Notes: generated by a model from the sequence alone, not told the origin. A DNA stretch of 64,000 bases from Adiantum capillus-veneris (GCA_014529385.2 CM043960.1:35327396-35391395); one strand, 5' to 3'; positions 33,307-46,534 are shown, numbered from the stretch's first letter. Translations and numbers: made by a program.

Positions 33307-33555
33307 TTACAAGTGACATATCAATGGAGTATACCTTGATTGCCCTCTCAATAAGGTAGGCTTATACTCATTGAGCTCAATTTCAAGCCCCTCTTCAATG
33401 CTTTTGTCTTGATACACGAGACACCTAGATGCATCAACACCATAATCAGGGTAATTTCTCACATCCAAGATCCCTGACGTTATTAGTTGCTTAGCCTCCC
33501 ATCTCTCTTGTGAACTCATGCTCTTCAGTGATCGCCTAGAAGGTACAAGTTTCAT
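33307..33555 (-). pseudogene. Fragment resembling the DEAH-box splicing helicase PRP22/DHX8
   Basis: The minus-strand frame reads SSQERWEAKQLITSGIL, then EEGLEIELNEYKPTLLRGQS. This matches my memory of the segment between the S1 domain and helicase core of PRP22/DHX8 (MSSPERWEAKQLIASGV ... EEELEIELNEDEPAFLRGQ-x-RYSVDMSPV), a protein that releases spliced mRNA from the spliceosome. At the end the frame gives TPLICHL and a stop, whereas a one-base shift gives YSIDMSLV, so a frameshift has occurred. Neither side continues the similarity, so this is a single-exon-sized fragment, probably a transposed or duplicated pseudogene piece. A homology search would settle it. Confidence 0.6.
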
Positions 33556-33559
33556 CCTC

Positions 33560-34033
33560 GTGTGTGATGATAATTCTAGAAAGCCCTTTGCAAATTGTGG
33601 AAGGCTAATTCATACTAGAGGGATTAGACTTTTCATCCAAAGAGCTTCTTGTCATGGGTAGAAGATATTGCGCTATCTTTTAGGTTGGGTTCATATGAGC
33701 ATGGCGGCAATCCCTAACACGTGAATTGCCTCCAAAAGTCTTGTTCACAAGAGGTGGAGGCAAAAACACAACAGTGAATGGGTTCTGTTATTGCCATTGT
33801 CGATGGAGGTTGGACCTGTGCGATCCGCCTTCTGCGCAGAAAAGGTGCAGGTAGTGATGCATTTCAGGGGAGGGGAGGGGGGGGCTTGCCTGTTCTGAGG
33901 TGGGTCCTGAAGTTCGCCATACTCTTTTGTTACGATCAGTGTGCGCCACCACGGACACACGCTCCCTTTCCCTTCTCTGATGCCGACTCGTGTGAACCCA
34001 GCCTTACTCCACATCTTGCATGGAAAGGCTAAT
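33560..34033. other. No gene recognised
   Basis: Ordinary sequence with one G-rich run (about 33866-33883). The opposing 84- and 103-codon frames here match nothing I know. Confidence 0.45.
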
Positions 34034-34042
34034 TTTATTAAA

Positions 34043-34536
34043 GGGAAAATTACCAAAGCACCCCTCTAATTTGTGGAAATTCCCAAAATACCCCTCAAAT
34101 TTCAAAAATTCCCAAAATACCCCCTATATTTTGTCATAATTTCCCAAAATACCCCTCAAATTTTTAAAAATTCCCAAAATACCCCAGGTTGTGAGATTAA
34201 ATTTTTCCAAAGATTAAAAAATTTGTACCTTTCACAAGAAGAGTGATTGTCTATCAATACAAGATACTAAAACTAGAATTTGAGTAGGTTATGTAGGCTT
34301 TGGAGATGAATTGCTTCATTATTTTTAGATATAATTGCCCTTTTTTGCGAGGTAATTTGTGACAAATTACGTACTAAGCACTCAAAAACGGATCTTGATT
34401 GTCAGAAAAGAATAAAGGAATGATAAGCTTGAATAATTCAACCAAAATAGATACAAGGGTATTTTGAGAATTTTTGAAATTTGAGGGGTAGTTTGGGAAT
34501 TTCCACAAATTAGAGGGGTATTTTGGTAATTTTCCC
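34043..34536. mobile_element. Mutator-like MITE, 494 bp, with 9-bp target duplication
   Basis: Terminal inverted repeats of about 80 bp start GGGAAAATTACC (34043-34054) and end GGTAATTTTCCC (34525-34536). Beyond the ends the same 9 bp, TTTATTAAA, is present on both sides (34034-34042 and 34537-34545). Long TIRs with a 9-bp duplication are diagnostic of the Mutator superfamily. The interior has no coding frame, only AT-rich sequence and tandem cccaaaatacccc blocks, so it depends on a transposase elsewhere. Confidence 0.92.
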
Positions 34537-34545
34537 TTTATTAAA

Positions 34546-34928
34546 CAACCTCAACACATACTTCTTGACAAAAGTTGAGGGAGAGATTTCAAGAGGGGCG
34601 CTGACCAGGCTCAGGAAGACCGACGGCGCACAAATGACGGTTTTTTTTCGGGGCCGAGAACGCGAGCAGCCTGCAGGTGGAGAGGGACGTCGTGAGAGTC
34701 TCTCTCTCTCTCTTTTTTTTTTTGGGGGGGCGGGGGGGGCGGCGGCCGCAAGGCGGGGATACCAACATAATATGAAAGAGCAGGCGCATGCAGCAGCTGC
34801 AGCAATGAACTGCTTTTCAGCGAGTAGGAGTGTGACTGTGAGAAGGACGTGGCCTTTTGACGGCTTCTTCTTGGAATGGCCTGCGGCAACTCTGATAGCA
34901 ACGTCCTTCCAAAATCAAACTTGGTCCC

Positions 34929-34961
<33 letters not shown>

Positions 34962-35064
34962 GTGTCCTTGGTCGCTGCAAAGGTCTTTCAGCTTGCTTGA
35001 TGCGTTTGCAGAAGTCACTAGAGGCCAGTAAAAGTTCTGAGAAAGAGGAAAAGGTGGGCACTGG

Positions 35065-35111
<47 letters not shown>

Positions 35112-35376
35112 TGCGTCAGCCAAGGGGATGGGTTGTGAGCTTGTGACCTATGCACTTGCATCAACGAACTAGAGTGTATTAGGCAAAAATCATTTTCTTG
35201 AGCACACACACCCCTTTATTAAAGCCTCTCATGATAGCAAATCATCTCAGACTTGCACCATGCTTTTTGGAATTTCTCACTATTTTCTTACAAATTTAAA
35301 GGGGGCAACTTCCTTCTTTCCTTGCTTTGATCTAGCTTTGTTGGATTTTGTAAATGGTGGAGGGTACAACGAGCAC

Positions 35377-35380
<4 letters not shown>
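34546..35380. other. Non-coding with microsatellites
   Basis: Includes a short (CT) tract and a T-run/G-run junction at 34701-34742, (CT) at 34938-34961 and (GA)20 at 35069-35109. Open frames here pass through these tracts and are not accepted as genes. Confidence 0.5.

Positions 35381-35449
<69 letters not shown>
35381..35449. repeat. Compound microsatellite (TA)14(GA)20
   Basis: TA units at 35381-35408 followed directly by GA units to 35449, the same TA-GA order as in both CACTA leaders. Confidence 0.95.
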
Positions 35450-35450
<1 letters not shown>

Positions 35451-35530
35451 GATTGATAACTTCAACACCAAAATGGCCGTCCCAAAATCCCACCAGATCG
35501 GTACTAACCTTGTTGAAACTTGGAGGAGTT

Positions 35531-35750
35531 GCCTATTTTCTCATGTAGGAAAACGGAGTCTTTTTCAGTGGTTTTCATACAATGCATAACATCATGAGCT
35601 TCTGCTCGAGAGGCACCGGTGGGGGGGCCGGGGGTCCCCTGCTCCCAGTCGTACCTAGCTAGGTATGCGGTGCCTCCCTCACAAAAGCTCATGATGTTGA
35701 GGTAAATCACAATGTGGGAATAATTATTGTGAGAATTTGTCCAAAGCTTC
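35531..35750. repeat. Hairpin-forming repeat, copy A
   Basis: About 220 bp shared with 35990-36232. It contains arms starting aacatcatgagcttctg (35588) and ending gaagctcatgatgtt-like (to about 35698; here aaaagctcatgatgtt). The left arm has lost the catacctagctaggtac segment and has a G-rich replacement. Probably a foldback/MITE-type or small-RNA-producing repeat. Confidence 0.7.
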
Positions 35751-35989
35751 TTGTGCTAAAAGTGTGGTATGGATAATATTGAGAAGGATACCAATCCTTA
35801 GAGCTCACGAAATTCTCAAGAATGGAAGGAGAGAGCTCAAGCACATAATTCCTCTGTGATACTTCCTTCCTTTCAATCTAGAGAAGGATTTATAATCTAG
35901 AGTGCTTGTTAGCTTGCTAGCGGGACCCTGACCTCTTCTTAAAATCCTTTATAATTAGTGCATATGATCATACACAAGAAGATTTAGAA

Positions 35990-36232
35990 ATTTTCTCAGG
36001 TAGGAAAACGGAGTCTTTCTCAAATGTTTTTCATACAATGCATAACATCATGAGCTTCTGCTCGAGAGGCACTGCATACCTAGCTAGGTACGATTGAGGG
36101 CAAGGACCACCGGCCCCTGCCCCCAATCGTACCTAGCTAGGTATGCGGCACCTCCCTCACAGAAGCTCATGATGTTGAGGTAAGGCACAATGTGGGAAAT
36201 ATTGTGAGAATTTGTCCAAAACTTCTTGTGAT
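35990..36232. repeat. Hairpin-forming repeat, copy B (53-bp arms)
   Basis: Arms at 36044-36096 and 36124-36176 pair at about 46 of 53 positions, with the palindromic core acctagctaggt in each arm. The loop is a GC-rich ~27 bp. Flanks match copy A over ~230 bp in direct orientation, so the two are duplicates about 460 bp apart. Confidence 0.8.
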
Positions 36233-36462
36233 AGTAGATTTCCAAGATGATGAGGCCGAGTCTATCCAATAATTTCCAAATAATAATTTTCTATGAAGAA
36301 TTCCAAGCCCACAAATCCCCAACTAAAGCGTGGTCAAAGGCTAACTCAGCACAAAGGCCATTTAGAAAACATGTCATTGACATTAGGAGGAGAATAAGAG
36401 CCTCCTTAAAAGAAGACCCCCTTATCTCCATTGAAAAGCCAAAATCTAGAGCTAGCCATAAA

Positions 36463-36692
36463 GCCCTGCGTTTCCCATAAACACAAGATTCATCAATTAC
36501 TTGAAAAAAGAGCCCCCAATTAGGATAGCCTAGCAAAGGGGGACCTCTGACCATGGTGATAAGTGTTTATAAAATCTGCCCTGCGTTTCCCATAAACACA
36601 AGATTCATCAATTACTTGAAAAAAGAGCCCCCAATTAGGATAGCCTAGCAAAGGGGGACCTCTGACCATGGTGATAAGTGTTTATAAAATCT
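36463..36692. repeat. Perfect 115-bp tandem duplication
   Basis: The unit starting gccctgcgtttcccataaac at 36463 is repeated from 36578 with no difference that I can see. A minus-strand open frame (36291-36554, VRGPPLLGYPNWGLFFQVID) runs across the first unit, but I do not recognise a family. The identity implies a recent event, or an assembly duplication. Confidence 0.9.
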
Positions 36693-37560
36693 TTGCAAAA
36701 GTAGCTCTCTCTATGTGCATTTCATGAAATGGATTTCTTCAAAGAAAAAACGCTTTTATTAAAGGTAGGATAATAAAGTAAGCTATTATTTCATCACAAG
36801 AAGGAATTGAATATGCTCAAGAAATGTGTCAAGGCTATCCCTTACCCCCTCTTTTTCTCATGGATTATACTGTGCAATAAAGGAAAAAATGAAAGCCTCT
36901 TTATTGTGAAACACAACAATTGGAAAATATATGAGAATTCTTGTAGCCACATAGGTTGAAGTTAAGAAGACTGTACATATCTCTCAATATTAAAAAAGAT
37001 ATCATTTTCAAACCATTCCTTTGCGGCTCACCTCGAACTTTGTTCTCATTTTCTTGATTTGGTAGCAAATAGTTGTTTCCACTTTTGAATAATTCAATCC
37101 CTCCTTTTTGTCTCTTACTCTCTTATGACCTTTTAGAGTGCTCTAGTCACTTTCAAGAGCTTTCTCTCTTCTCTTCTAATGCTAACAGCTCTCCTACTAC
37201 GTTATCTCCATTATACTTTCAGTGTGCTCTTCAGTACTTACAATGAGTAATACATCTTCCGTCAATGATAATCGCAAGTTTCACTTGAACATTAAGCTCA
37301 ACCAAGAATATGCAACTATGCGGAGTGTCTATCAAAGACCGGTTACAAATGTAAATGAAGCACAACAACTTTGCAACAAGGGTGTGTGTGTGTGTGTGTG
37401 TGAATAGGAGTGGGTGGCATTTGAAGCATGTCTTGTCGATCTTGATTTCTTCTCTATTTGCTTTTCATTTTTCATTGCTCTTCTCCTTGTTTTTTTCATT
37501 TTTTATTTTTGGCTTTTCTCATTTTTCTTTTGTTGTTACATCATTGACACCGATAAAACG
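36693..37560. other. No gene recognised
   Basis: AT-rich sequence with a short (TG) tract at 37380-37402. Nothing else is supported. Confidence 0.5.
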
Positions 37561-37564
37561 GTCT

Positions 37565-39650
37565 CGTGCCATGTCATAGCCATTTTTTGGATTAAAGTTT
37601 ATGGCAAGAATATGGAGAGAGTATGGTTATGGCATGGCACTGAACCGATGAGTCAATGTATAATTGTAATGAAATTTTGCAAGGGTGGCGAGATTGGTAT
37701 ATCCCCATCCCTATAAACAATTTTTGAGATGTGACACAGACTCAATTGTCCTGTACCATGCCATAAGCATTTTCAGGCCATAGACCTACTTGGAGGTCTA
37801 TTGCAAAAATATAGCTATGGAGCAGCAAGGGCCCATTGTGTCGGCGTTCAATCACAACAAAACCTTGCAAGAGCAAGGGAATTGGTGTATTACCAATCAC
37901 TAAAAAAAAATGTTGAGATATGACACAATCACTATGGCCTTTTGTTGCACCATAGCCACGTTTTGCCCATAGATTCACTTAGTGATATGGAAAAAATATG
38001 GCTATGGTGCGGCATGCGACTATCATGTTAGAGTTTGATCGTTAGAGTTTGATCGTGAAAAAAATTCAAGGGTGGGGAATACACTAATCCCACCACCCTT
38101 GTAATTTTATTTTGTTAAATTGTGGTGGAATTGTGTCACAATGGTCCCATACCGCTCCATATACATATTCCTCCCATAGATGTTCAAATTACGTGTATTG
38201 TAGAAATGTGGCTATGGTGAAATCCTAGGGGTGCGACATGGGACCATTTTGTCAAGTCTAATCGCAAAATACTTTGTAATGGCAAAGTGATTGGTACATT
38301 TTTTTGTTCGTGCAAAGCCTTATTGCAATCTAACACCATGACGATGGACGTGTGCTGCACTATAGCCATCTTTCTCCCATAGATCTGCTTAATGTCTATG
38401 GAATAGAAATTGCTATGGTGTAGCATAGTACCATTGTGTCAATGTCTAACTGTAAAAAAACTTTGCAAGGATAGGGGATTAATGCATTCCCCATCCCTGC
38501 AAGCTTTCAAATGTTGCAATTTGATCCCAACTAATTGGTCCAATGTCGTGACATAGCTATATTTTTGCCCAACGTGGGACCATCATGCTCATATCTAAAT
38601 GCAATAAAAATTTGCAAGGATGGGGTTTCATTGAATATTTCACCATTTGCAAACTTTTTTGCAATTTAACACCATCAAAATGATATTGTGCCGCACTATA
38701 GCCTTTTTTCACCCATAAAGCCGCTTAGAGGGCTATGGCATAAAAAATGGTGCAGTATGGGGCCCATTGTGTCAATGTTCGGTCTTTTTTTTTTTGCAAC
38801 AACAGGGAGATTGGTGCATTCCCTATCCCTATCAAGTTTTGATGTGAGCTCAGAGACAGCCCAATGCCCATAGCCTCACTCAGAGGTCTAAGGAAAAATA
38901 TGGCTATATTGGCATGGTATAGGACCATTATTATTTGATTTCAATATAACTTTGGAGCTGGGGTGGGGAATACACCTATTTTACGCCCATGCAAAGTCAT
39001 CGGAGCCCCATACTATATCATAACTATTTTTCTTCCATAGAATCACTTAAGTGGGTTATAGTCTTTACCCCTACAATTTTTTTTTTGACTCCGACTCAAT
39101 GACCTTGTGTCACGCCCTAGCCATTTCTCACATAGACCTCCAAGTAACGTATGTTGTGGAAATATGGCTATGGTGCTGCTTGAACTATTATGTCAAGAGT
39201 TGATGAGAAAAAATTGTGTGAGGGAGAGGGAATCAATGCATTCCCCACCCCTAAATTTTTTTGTCGCAATTTTTCAAAGACTCAATAATCCCGTCTGCAT
39301 CATAGCTAGGTATCTAATATAGACCTCTAAATAAGGTCTATGGCAAAAATAGGCTATGGTACAACACATGATCATTGTGTCAATGTCTGATTGCAATAAA
39401 GATTTGCAAGGGTAGGGAAATTTATGCATTCCCCATCCTTGCATATGTTTGTTGCAATATGACACCATCACCACATTCTCATGCCGCACCATAGCCAATT
39501 TTTTTCAAAATTGTAGGGGGAGGGATTGGTGCACTCCCTACCCTTGTAGATTTTTGTTGTGACTTAGCATCATTAGGATGGTTCGATGTCACATCATGGC
39601 CATTTTCTGCCCTATCAAATAACAGCAGTAGTTTGCAAAATAAGCTTTGC
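37565..39650. repeat. Array of about 12 degenerate ~190-bp palindromic units
   Basis: Each unit contains a block like caccatagccatttttgcccatagac, a reverse-complementary block like tatggcaaaaatatggctatggtg, then accattgtgtcaatg, a ttgcaagggtggggaat / attccccatccctgcaa pair and a gacaccat segment. Unit starts (tagccat-type block) are near 37573, 37762, 37953, 38155, 38352, 38560, 38698, 38868, 39018, 39116, 39302, 39490 and 39595. Units are strongly diverged from each other. No coding frame spans more than one unit. Confidence 0.8.
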
Positions 39651-41200
39651 ATAAGTAGAATATATTTTTTAGAATATTTCAAAAAAACACTTGGAAAAAA
39701 ATTACCAATAATCAAGTTAAGATCCTCAACATGTACTTAATGATTTGCAAGAATTTTTTGCAACATGAGTGATACTTAGCTTACATTCAAGTCTTTATTA
39801 GGATTACAATATGGTTGTGACTGTGTGATTGTGTGAGAGTTTAGACTAGGTTAGCCCTTACAGGAAAAAGAAACATTTTAGAATCTTATTTTGGTTCCAG
39901 TGTGTTCTTAGCTATGTGTGTGAACATTTATTCTTGGCTTTGAAAAGTGAGCTAGGAAATGATAATATGCCATACTATTGCATGAAATGGATTTTTTAAG
40001 GAAATCCAAGTCTTTACAAATCACCAAAAGTGGGTACACTTGGTCTTGCACATACATTTTGGTGTATCCACCTTGTAGGTTGTAACTTGTGAGTTGCTAC
40101 CATGGTGGATGCAACAAAACTCGGTGAGTTGTGTGGAACATCTACATAGGTAGTGGCCACCCCACCATGTAGGTTGCCACATAAGTTGTCGTTACCTGGC
40201 TTATCCGTATACAAGTAGCCAATTCTCTAGTGGGATGCCACGTAACTTGACTAGTTATGTCGCGGGACCACACTAACCAAGAATATCTACCACCAAGGCT
40301 TTGCCATATAACTCGGCAAGTTATATGGAAGTACCACGATGGTTAAGCCTCATAGTTGTGTCCAAAATATATATTTAATACCTTAGAAAACTCCATAGGT
40401 TTGACCACAAAAGAGGTTTATTCACAATATGGAAGTTATTGGAGGTTTTTTCATGTCCCTCAATAAACATGCAAAATTTATCGTGTCATAATATATTTGA
40501 AAGAAATTCACGATATTCAAGTCTAGATTCTAGAACATGTGTGATGCAAAACATGAACGTACATTAACTTTAATATTTAACTCTTTAACTTTAATATTTA
40601 AATTGATTTGTTTTTAGTAGCTCAAAAATACTAAGCACGTCCCAGCTATAAATACAAGCCTCCCTACCAAAACAATTGATATTATTGATGTTTAATAGCT
40701 ATCATCAATTTTATTTTTATTTTTAAAGATTCTAACATTTGTCATTTTTCAATATAATTTACATTACATTTTAACAAAGTGATCAAAATTGACATACAAA
40801 GTAAAAGCCAATACGATTTTGGCAATCATAAATTTAATATAGCGCAATTAATACTTTGGATAGTATTTACAAGAGAGGGAGTTTAATTCCTTATTTATTT
40901 AATATTTAGAATTATCTTGTTAATGTAATTTAAACATTTTAATAAAGTGATCAAAATTGACATATTGAGTAGAAGCCAATGCAAGTTTATATAATTATAG
41001 TTTACACTAATTAAAATTTCTACTCTATTTACAAGAGATAAAGCAGTATATTTATTCAATATTTAAAACGAATTAAAACTAATTGCAATGAAGGACAAGG
41101 CATGTAATATATTTATAACATGACATTTCAAGGGGGATATTTTTAAATCTTACCCTAACCTTGAATTGTTTCATACCAATGAGAAACACATATTGAGTTA
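39651..41200. other. AT-rich intergenic region downstream of the HD-Zip gene
   Basis: No gene. At 40040-40345 several inverted motifs occur around gccatataactcggcaagttatatgg (an almost perfect palindrome near 40308-40330). An imperfect ~190-bp duplication (taacaaagtgatcaaaattgacatac ... agccaat) starts near 40773 and 40939. Confidence 0.5.
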
Positions 41201-41201
41201 T

Positions 41202-41631
41202 TCAATCAAATACCCATAATCCATTGTCGTATGGTTCCCATTCATAGCTAGTTGCATTGGGAGATTTTGACATCTCTTGCAACTTTGAGAGACCCTCCTT
41301 GCTTTTTCCAAAATCTTGGCCAAAATTAGCTGTGAAGCGTTCTCCATCTTTTGTTGGAGATGTCATCTTTATTTGTAATGTTGTACTTCCTGAAACCACA
41401 TCACCATTGTTTGAATTGGTAGATGATGTGGATTCTTGGCTGCATGAATTATTCTTCGCGTCTGAACTTTTAGCTTGTAGTTGAGCTGACAATCGATCGA
41501 CCTAAAGTAAAGACCATGTGTTAACTTAAGAAAGTAAGAAGATAACCTTGACATCAAAATTATGAATCAGAAAGACATTGAAGATAAATATGGGTTTTGA
41601 GTTGCTAGACAATATCTAAATGATTGGGAGT

Positions 41632-41714
<83 letters not shown>

Positions 41715-44700
41715 AAGATATTATCATTGTGGATTGCATGGTTTACTATTTTCAAACATGAAATGAAGTTAATGTATGTAAGGAAAGTAGATAAACAATA
41801 AATATAGAGCTTGTGTATTTAATTCTAGCACATGTGGCTAGGAATAACAAAAATATGGGCACACAAAAGTCAAGTAGGTTTTGTGTGTGTGTGCGCGCGC
41901 GCACATACATGCAGATGGATGTGTATGTGCACACACAATTGATGTTTTAGCAATGAGAGCACCAAGTAAAGACAAAAAAGGACACATATATACACTGATC
42001 TATAAGGTATGAAAATCAATATGAATATTGATGATCATGCACTCCAATATTAAAGATGCTTAACTTTGAAGTGATGAATCAAGAAATGACACAAACCTCA
42101 GCCTGAAGGGCTCGACGTTGTGCTAGAACACGATCAAATTCTGCCTTCAAGGTGAGAAAATCAATCTCAAGCTGCTTAGTTTTAGATCTAGCACGACGAT
42201 TTTGAAACCATACAGCCACTTGTCGTGGTTGTAGGCCTAGTTGCTCTGCTAGTCGTTGCTTCTTCTCTGCTTCTAGCTTCTTGTCAGCTTCAAAGCTTGC
42301 CTCTAACTGTCTTGCTTGCTCGGTTGTAAGCTTCCTTTTCTTCATAATTTTCATCTCCATTCCTAAGGTCTCATCCTCGTCCTCCATATTGTAGTGTATA
42401 TCTTGCATTAAATCTCCATCCAAAATGCTTACATTGCCCTGGCCATGTCCTCCATACCTCATAGAATGACCTACAAATTAAAAATATATATGCTCAAGTA
42501 CTCTAAGTTGTGTTGAACACTTCTTAATCTACATGTTGTGAGACCCACTAAGGCATTCTACACATAGATAGATACACACACATACACACACACATCAGAT
42601 CTCCCTCCAAAATGTTGACTTTTCCTTGGACAATGTCCCACATATCTATTTAGATGACCTACATGTGCAAAATATATTTTCTAGTACAGAGAGTTAATTT
42701 GCTAAACTAGATGTAGGTAGCAATAGGATGAGTACATCATATCAAAAGATAATTAACTTCTAAGTGATAAGATTAATAATTTAAGTTGAATGATAAAAAA
42801 AGCCATTGATGACACAAAAACTCATGGAAAGAAATAATAAATGCTTATCAAGTTTTCCTAAATTGGCATATTTGCTACATAAAATTACATATACAAAAAT
42901 CCAAGTTGTAAGGATACACTTGCACTGCTTTTGTACTTAGAATGCATCAATAAATTGAACCAAATCATAAAATCATTTTTGCGATGAATTTGTGATGACA
43001 ACAGTATATTGAAATGTTGACACATAGACTTACATAGAAACTATTTGACAAGGAGCAATACATGAGACTCACTATGCAACCATAAGAGTTCCATATAATT
43101 AGGCATGGTCATTCACACTTGGTTGGGCATCAACCACGCAAGACCTTTCTAGGCTGGGCTATAACCTCGTATGGTCGTTCAAGGCTAGTGGACATCCCAT
43201 GCTGCCATATAGCTTTATTAACTACTCAATCAACTGACTCCACCTCAAAGATCTATGTGCATCTTATTCTATATGCACTCTATCTATGCATGTCATGCGT
43301 GCTCCATGCTCCCACCAGTATAGGTACTTTCTTCCCATAAATAAAACTAATTACCTACTCATAAATTGTGGAACCCATGATGAGAGAAATCATTAGGGTT
43401 CTTTGGTGGCATGTCATAACTACTCAATACTTTAATACTGAATTTCTATAGACAAAGCATTTATTGTATTGATTACTTGATTGGAGTGTATTCATGAAGC
43501 ATTCTATGTACTACTAGGATGTTGAAAATTCCATTATGCCACTCTTGCTCCATTCTATCATCCATTCTAGCTTCATGGGACCTTTATCTAGCCACATGGC
43601 CACCTATCATCCATTCTAGCTATCATCCATTCTAGCTTCATGGGACCTTTATCTATCCACATGGCCACCTAAGATTTAATATGTTTTCCCAACTTGTTTA
43701 GTCTTAATTACTGATTTGGCCTTCTTTGGCTGATTTATCCACTCTTTACCCATTATAAAATTACTTATTTCCAAGCCAATACATTGCTTTCTCCACAATA
43801 TTGTGGCACCATTAATATTTAAAATTTGTGATTTCTTTGTCACCATTTACCAAGGTGAGAAAGTCTTTCACTAGGTAATGTGATTGTCTCTCTTGAGACT
43901 TACAAGCTCTGGTTGCTATAATTTACTTTTGAGTTTTTACACTTTTCGTATTGTAAGGGTAATTTACTATTATTTCCTCAATCTATGTTTCTATAGGGTA
44001 ATATACTAATATTGCATCTATCTCTTTCTCCCTTGAAATGTTTAAATATCCTCATATGAGTTCTTGAACTTGTCTTTAAGCCAAACACAATTGACTTAAG
44101 CTAACCATGTATAATATTTAATGAATAAATAATAAAGCTATAGCTCTTACTTGCATTGTCCCTAGCCACAATTATTATTATCCAATACATACTTGCAATC
44201 AAAGAAAAGGAATGATCCAAATTGGAAGAGTGCAAAACCTTATCTCTTTCCTTGCTATTCTCTGCTACGTTAAGAAGTAAGGAAGAGTCATCACCTATAC
44301 ATGTCCATAAAAGTCTCTTTACCCATGAGGATTTCATCTACTCTAATATAATGAAACGTAGGTGATATAGTCTCTCACTAGATGAGCTTTCCACTTAGGA
44401 GCTTTGTACCAAGGAGCATTGAAATAAAATTGTCCTCCCAACCATTATATTCCCATTTATATAGACATGACGGTCATTCGTAATTGGTCAAAGCATGACC
44501 AGTCCTATAACGTGATAGACTATACACTCATGCGGCCATCTAGGGCCACTTGACATCTAGTCATGTTACCATCTAGCCATACGACTGGTCTCCACGTACC
44601 TCCAAGCTCTATATGCAGCTAGGGTATGATCTATGCACACTATCAGTGATCCATGGTCTCATCACCATCAAATACCTATGTATGCAATGTATATAAGCAC

Positions 44701-46314
44701 ACATACAAGAGACATACAATTTATGAGATAAATTGTATATAATACGGATTCTTCATATACATCCATGGATAACTTCTGTATCCACTCAAATACACATTGA
44801 AAAATATTGAATATTTCTCACAATATGGAGATTGCAAGTCTATACATCTTTTGTGTTATCTATTTGAAGCCAACATCCATCACATGTAATGCAAGGATGT
44901 GTGATATTGCATGCTACAAACACGAATATATGTAGAAAATTATAGAATTCTAGTCGGTTTATGATGTTTATGTACATGTATACATGTTGTTCATGATCAT
45001 GCGTGCTTAATTTGTATCATGTGCATCCATAATGAACAATAAATTGAGGATTGACCCTGCATATGCGATCAATCCCTTTTTTCCTTTGTGCTTTCCATCA
45101 TCTCCTAATTAAAGATTGCCAAGAGTTTTACTATGGGTTGTGCCAATATAAGAATTCAACCTTCATTACATCATAATTAGGAATCCTCTAAGTACATATT
45201 TTCAAAGGTATTTCAAGCCATTGTCTTCAAGAATTGAAGTGTTCATAAAAAATCCAAAATTTACAAAGTACAATATCGTAGTTTGTTCACGGTACACTGA
45301 CTACACCTGTAACTTCCGACAAGTACCAATTTTGACACGATATGTAACCTAAGTTCTTATCCCTATATATTTTTGTGTCATGGCCATAGTGGATTTGAAG
45401 GTCAACTTTCAAGAAGCCTAGAAGGCTCATTATACACGAGGCTCCCTATATGTTATGCTTTCAATATAGCTTTCTATAGAGTCCCAAGTTTTATTTCCAT
45501 GAGAAAACACACCCTTTTATTTTTCAATTCTAATTATACCCATTAGAAACACAATTATTCAATATGTATCAAAGGAGTAAACAAGAGATAGCAAAAAAGA
45601 AATCATCAATTACAAACTCATGAAATAAGAAGAGGAAATCCTTTGATCTTAGCTTATAATAGAAGCATAATATATGCACATTGTATATGAATTAGCGAAA
45701 GGATATATACTTACATGATAAGCCAAGCTTGAGTGAAAAGCTACTTGGTATGGTTTTGAAAAAGCCATGTAATTGTGTCAGCTCGTTTTGAATGGTGAAC
45801 ACGAAATGTAGTAAACAAACCAAACAAATTACAGAATAAATAGAATAGACCTATTAAACTAATGGTTCATTTTATTTATCCTATAAATAAAGAAGCATAA
45901 CATGTTGATCCAATAGAATGGAAATATTGCTACTGTTTTCGTTCCTTATCTACGAGTACCGTATTGCTACATGACGTACCGCAATACATGACATACCACG
46001 GAAAGTTTCACAGATTGACCAACAAACCAGGTGAAGAGGGTCTCACATACATAGCCCATTTACATATAAGGGGACATGAGCACACTATAAAATTTGTACG
46101 TCTATTTCTCTTCTTCTCTAAGGCATGTTTCAATTAGCAGACCAAAACCGTTGTTATATTCATGAAAATGGACCAATTTGAATGCATGTAATGTGATGTA
46201 TGGAATTGCTCGTGTTGCAGCAACTCTATATACATGAAAGACCATTCCTATATTAGAGATGTTCCAAAAGCCACGAGCTGACCTACTTAGGGCAGAGACG
46301 CTTGTATGTGTCTG

Positions 46315-46397
<83 letters not shown>

Positions 46398-46481
46398 TCT
46401 TCCTTGAAGGTCATATGGGACCAAATGAGATCTCAATTCATGAAGTTCAATATGGAGGACTGTGGATATAAGGGTGGCGCG

Positions 46482-46534
<53 letters not shown>

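Noticed and set aside
37565-39650. Regularly spaced palindromic units taken as a CRISPR-like array
   Set aside because: Units are ~190 bp, diverged, without spacers of fixed length, in a plant nuclear context.
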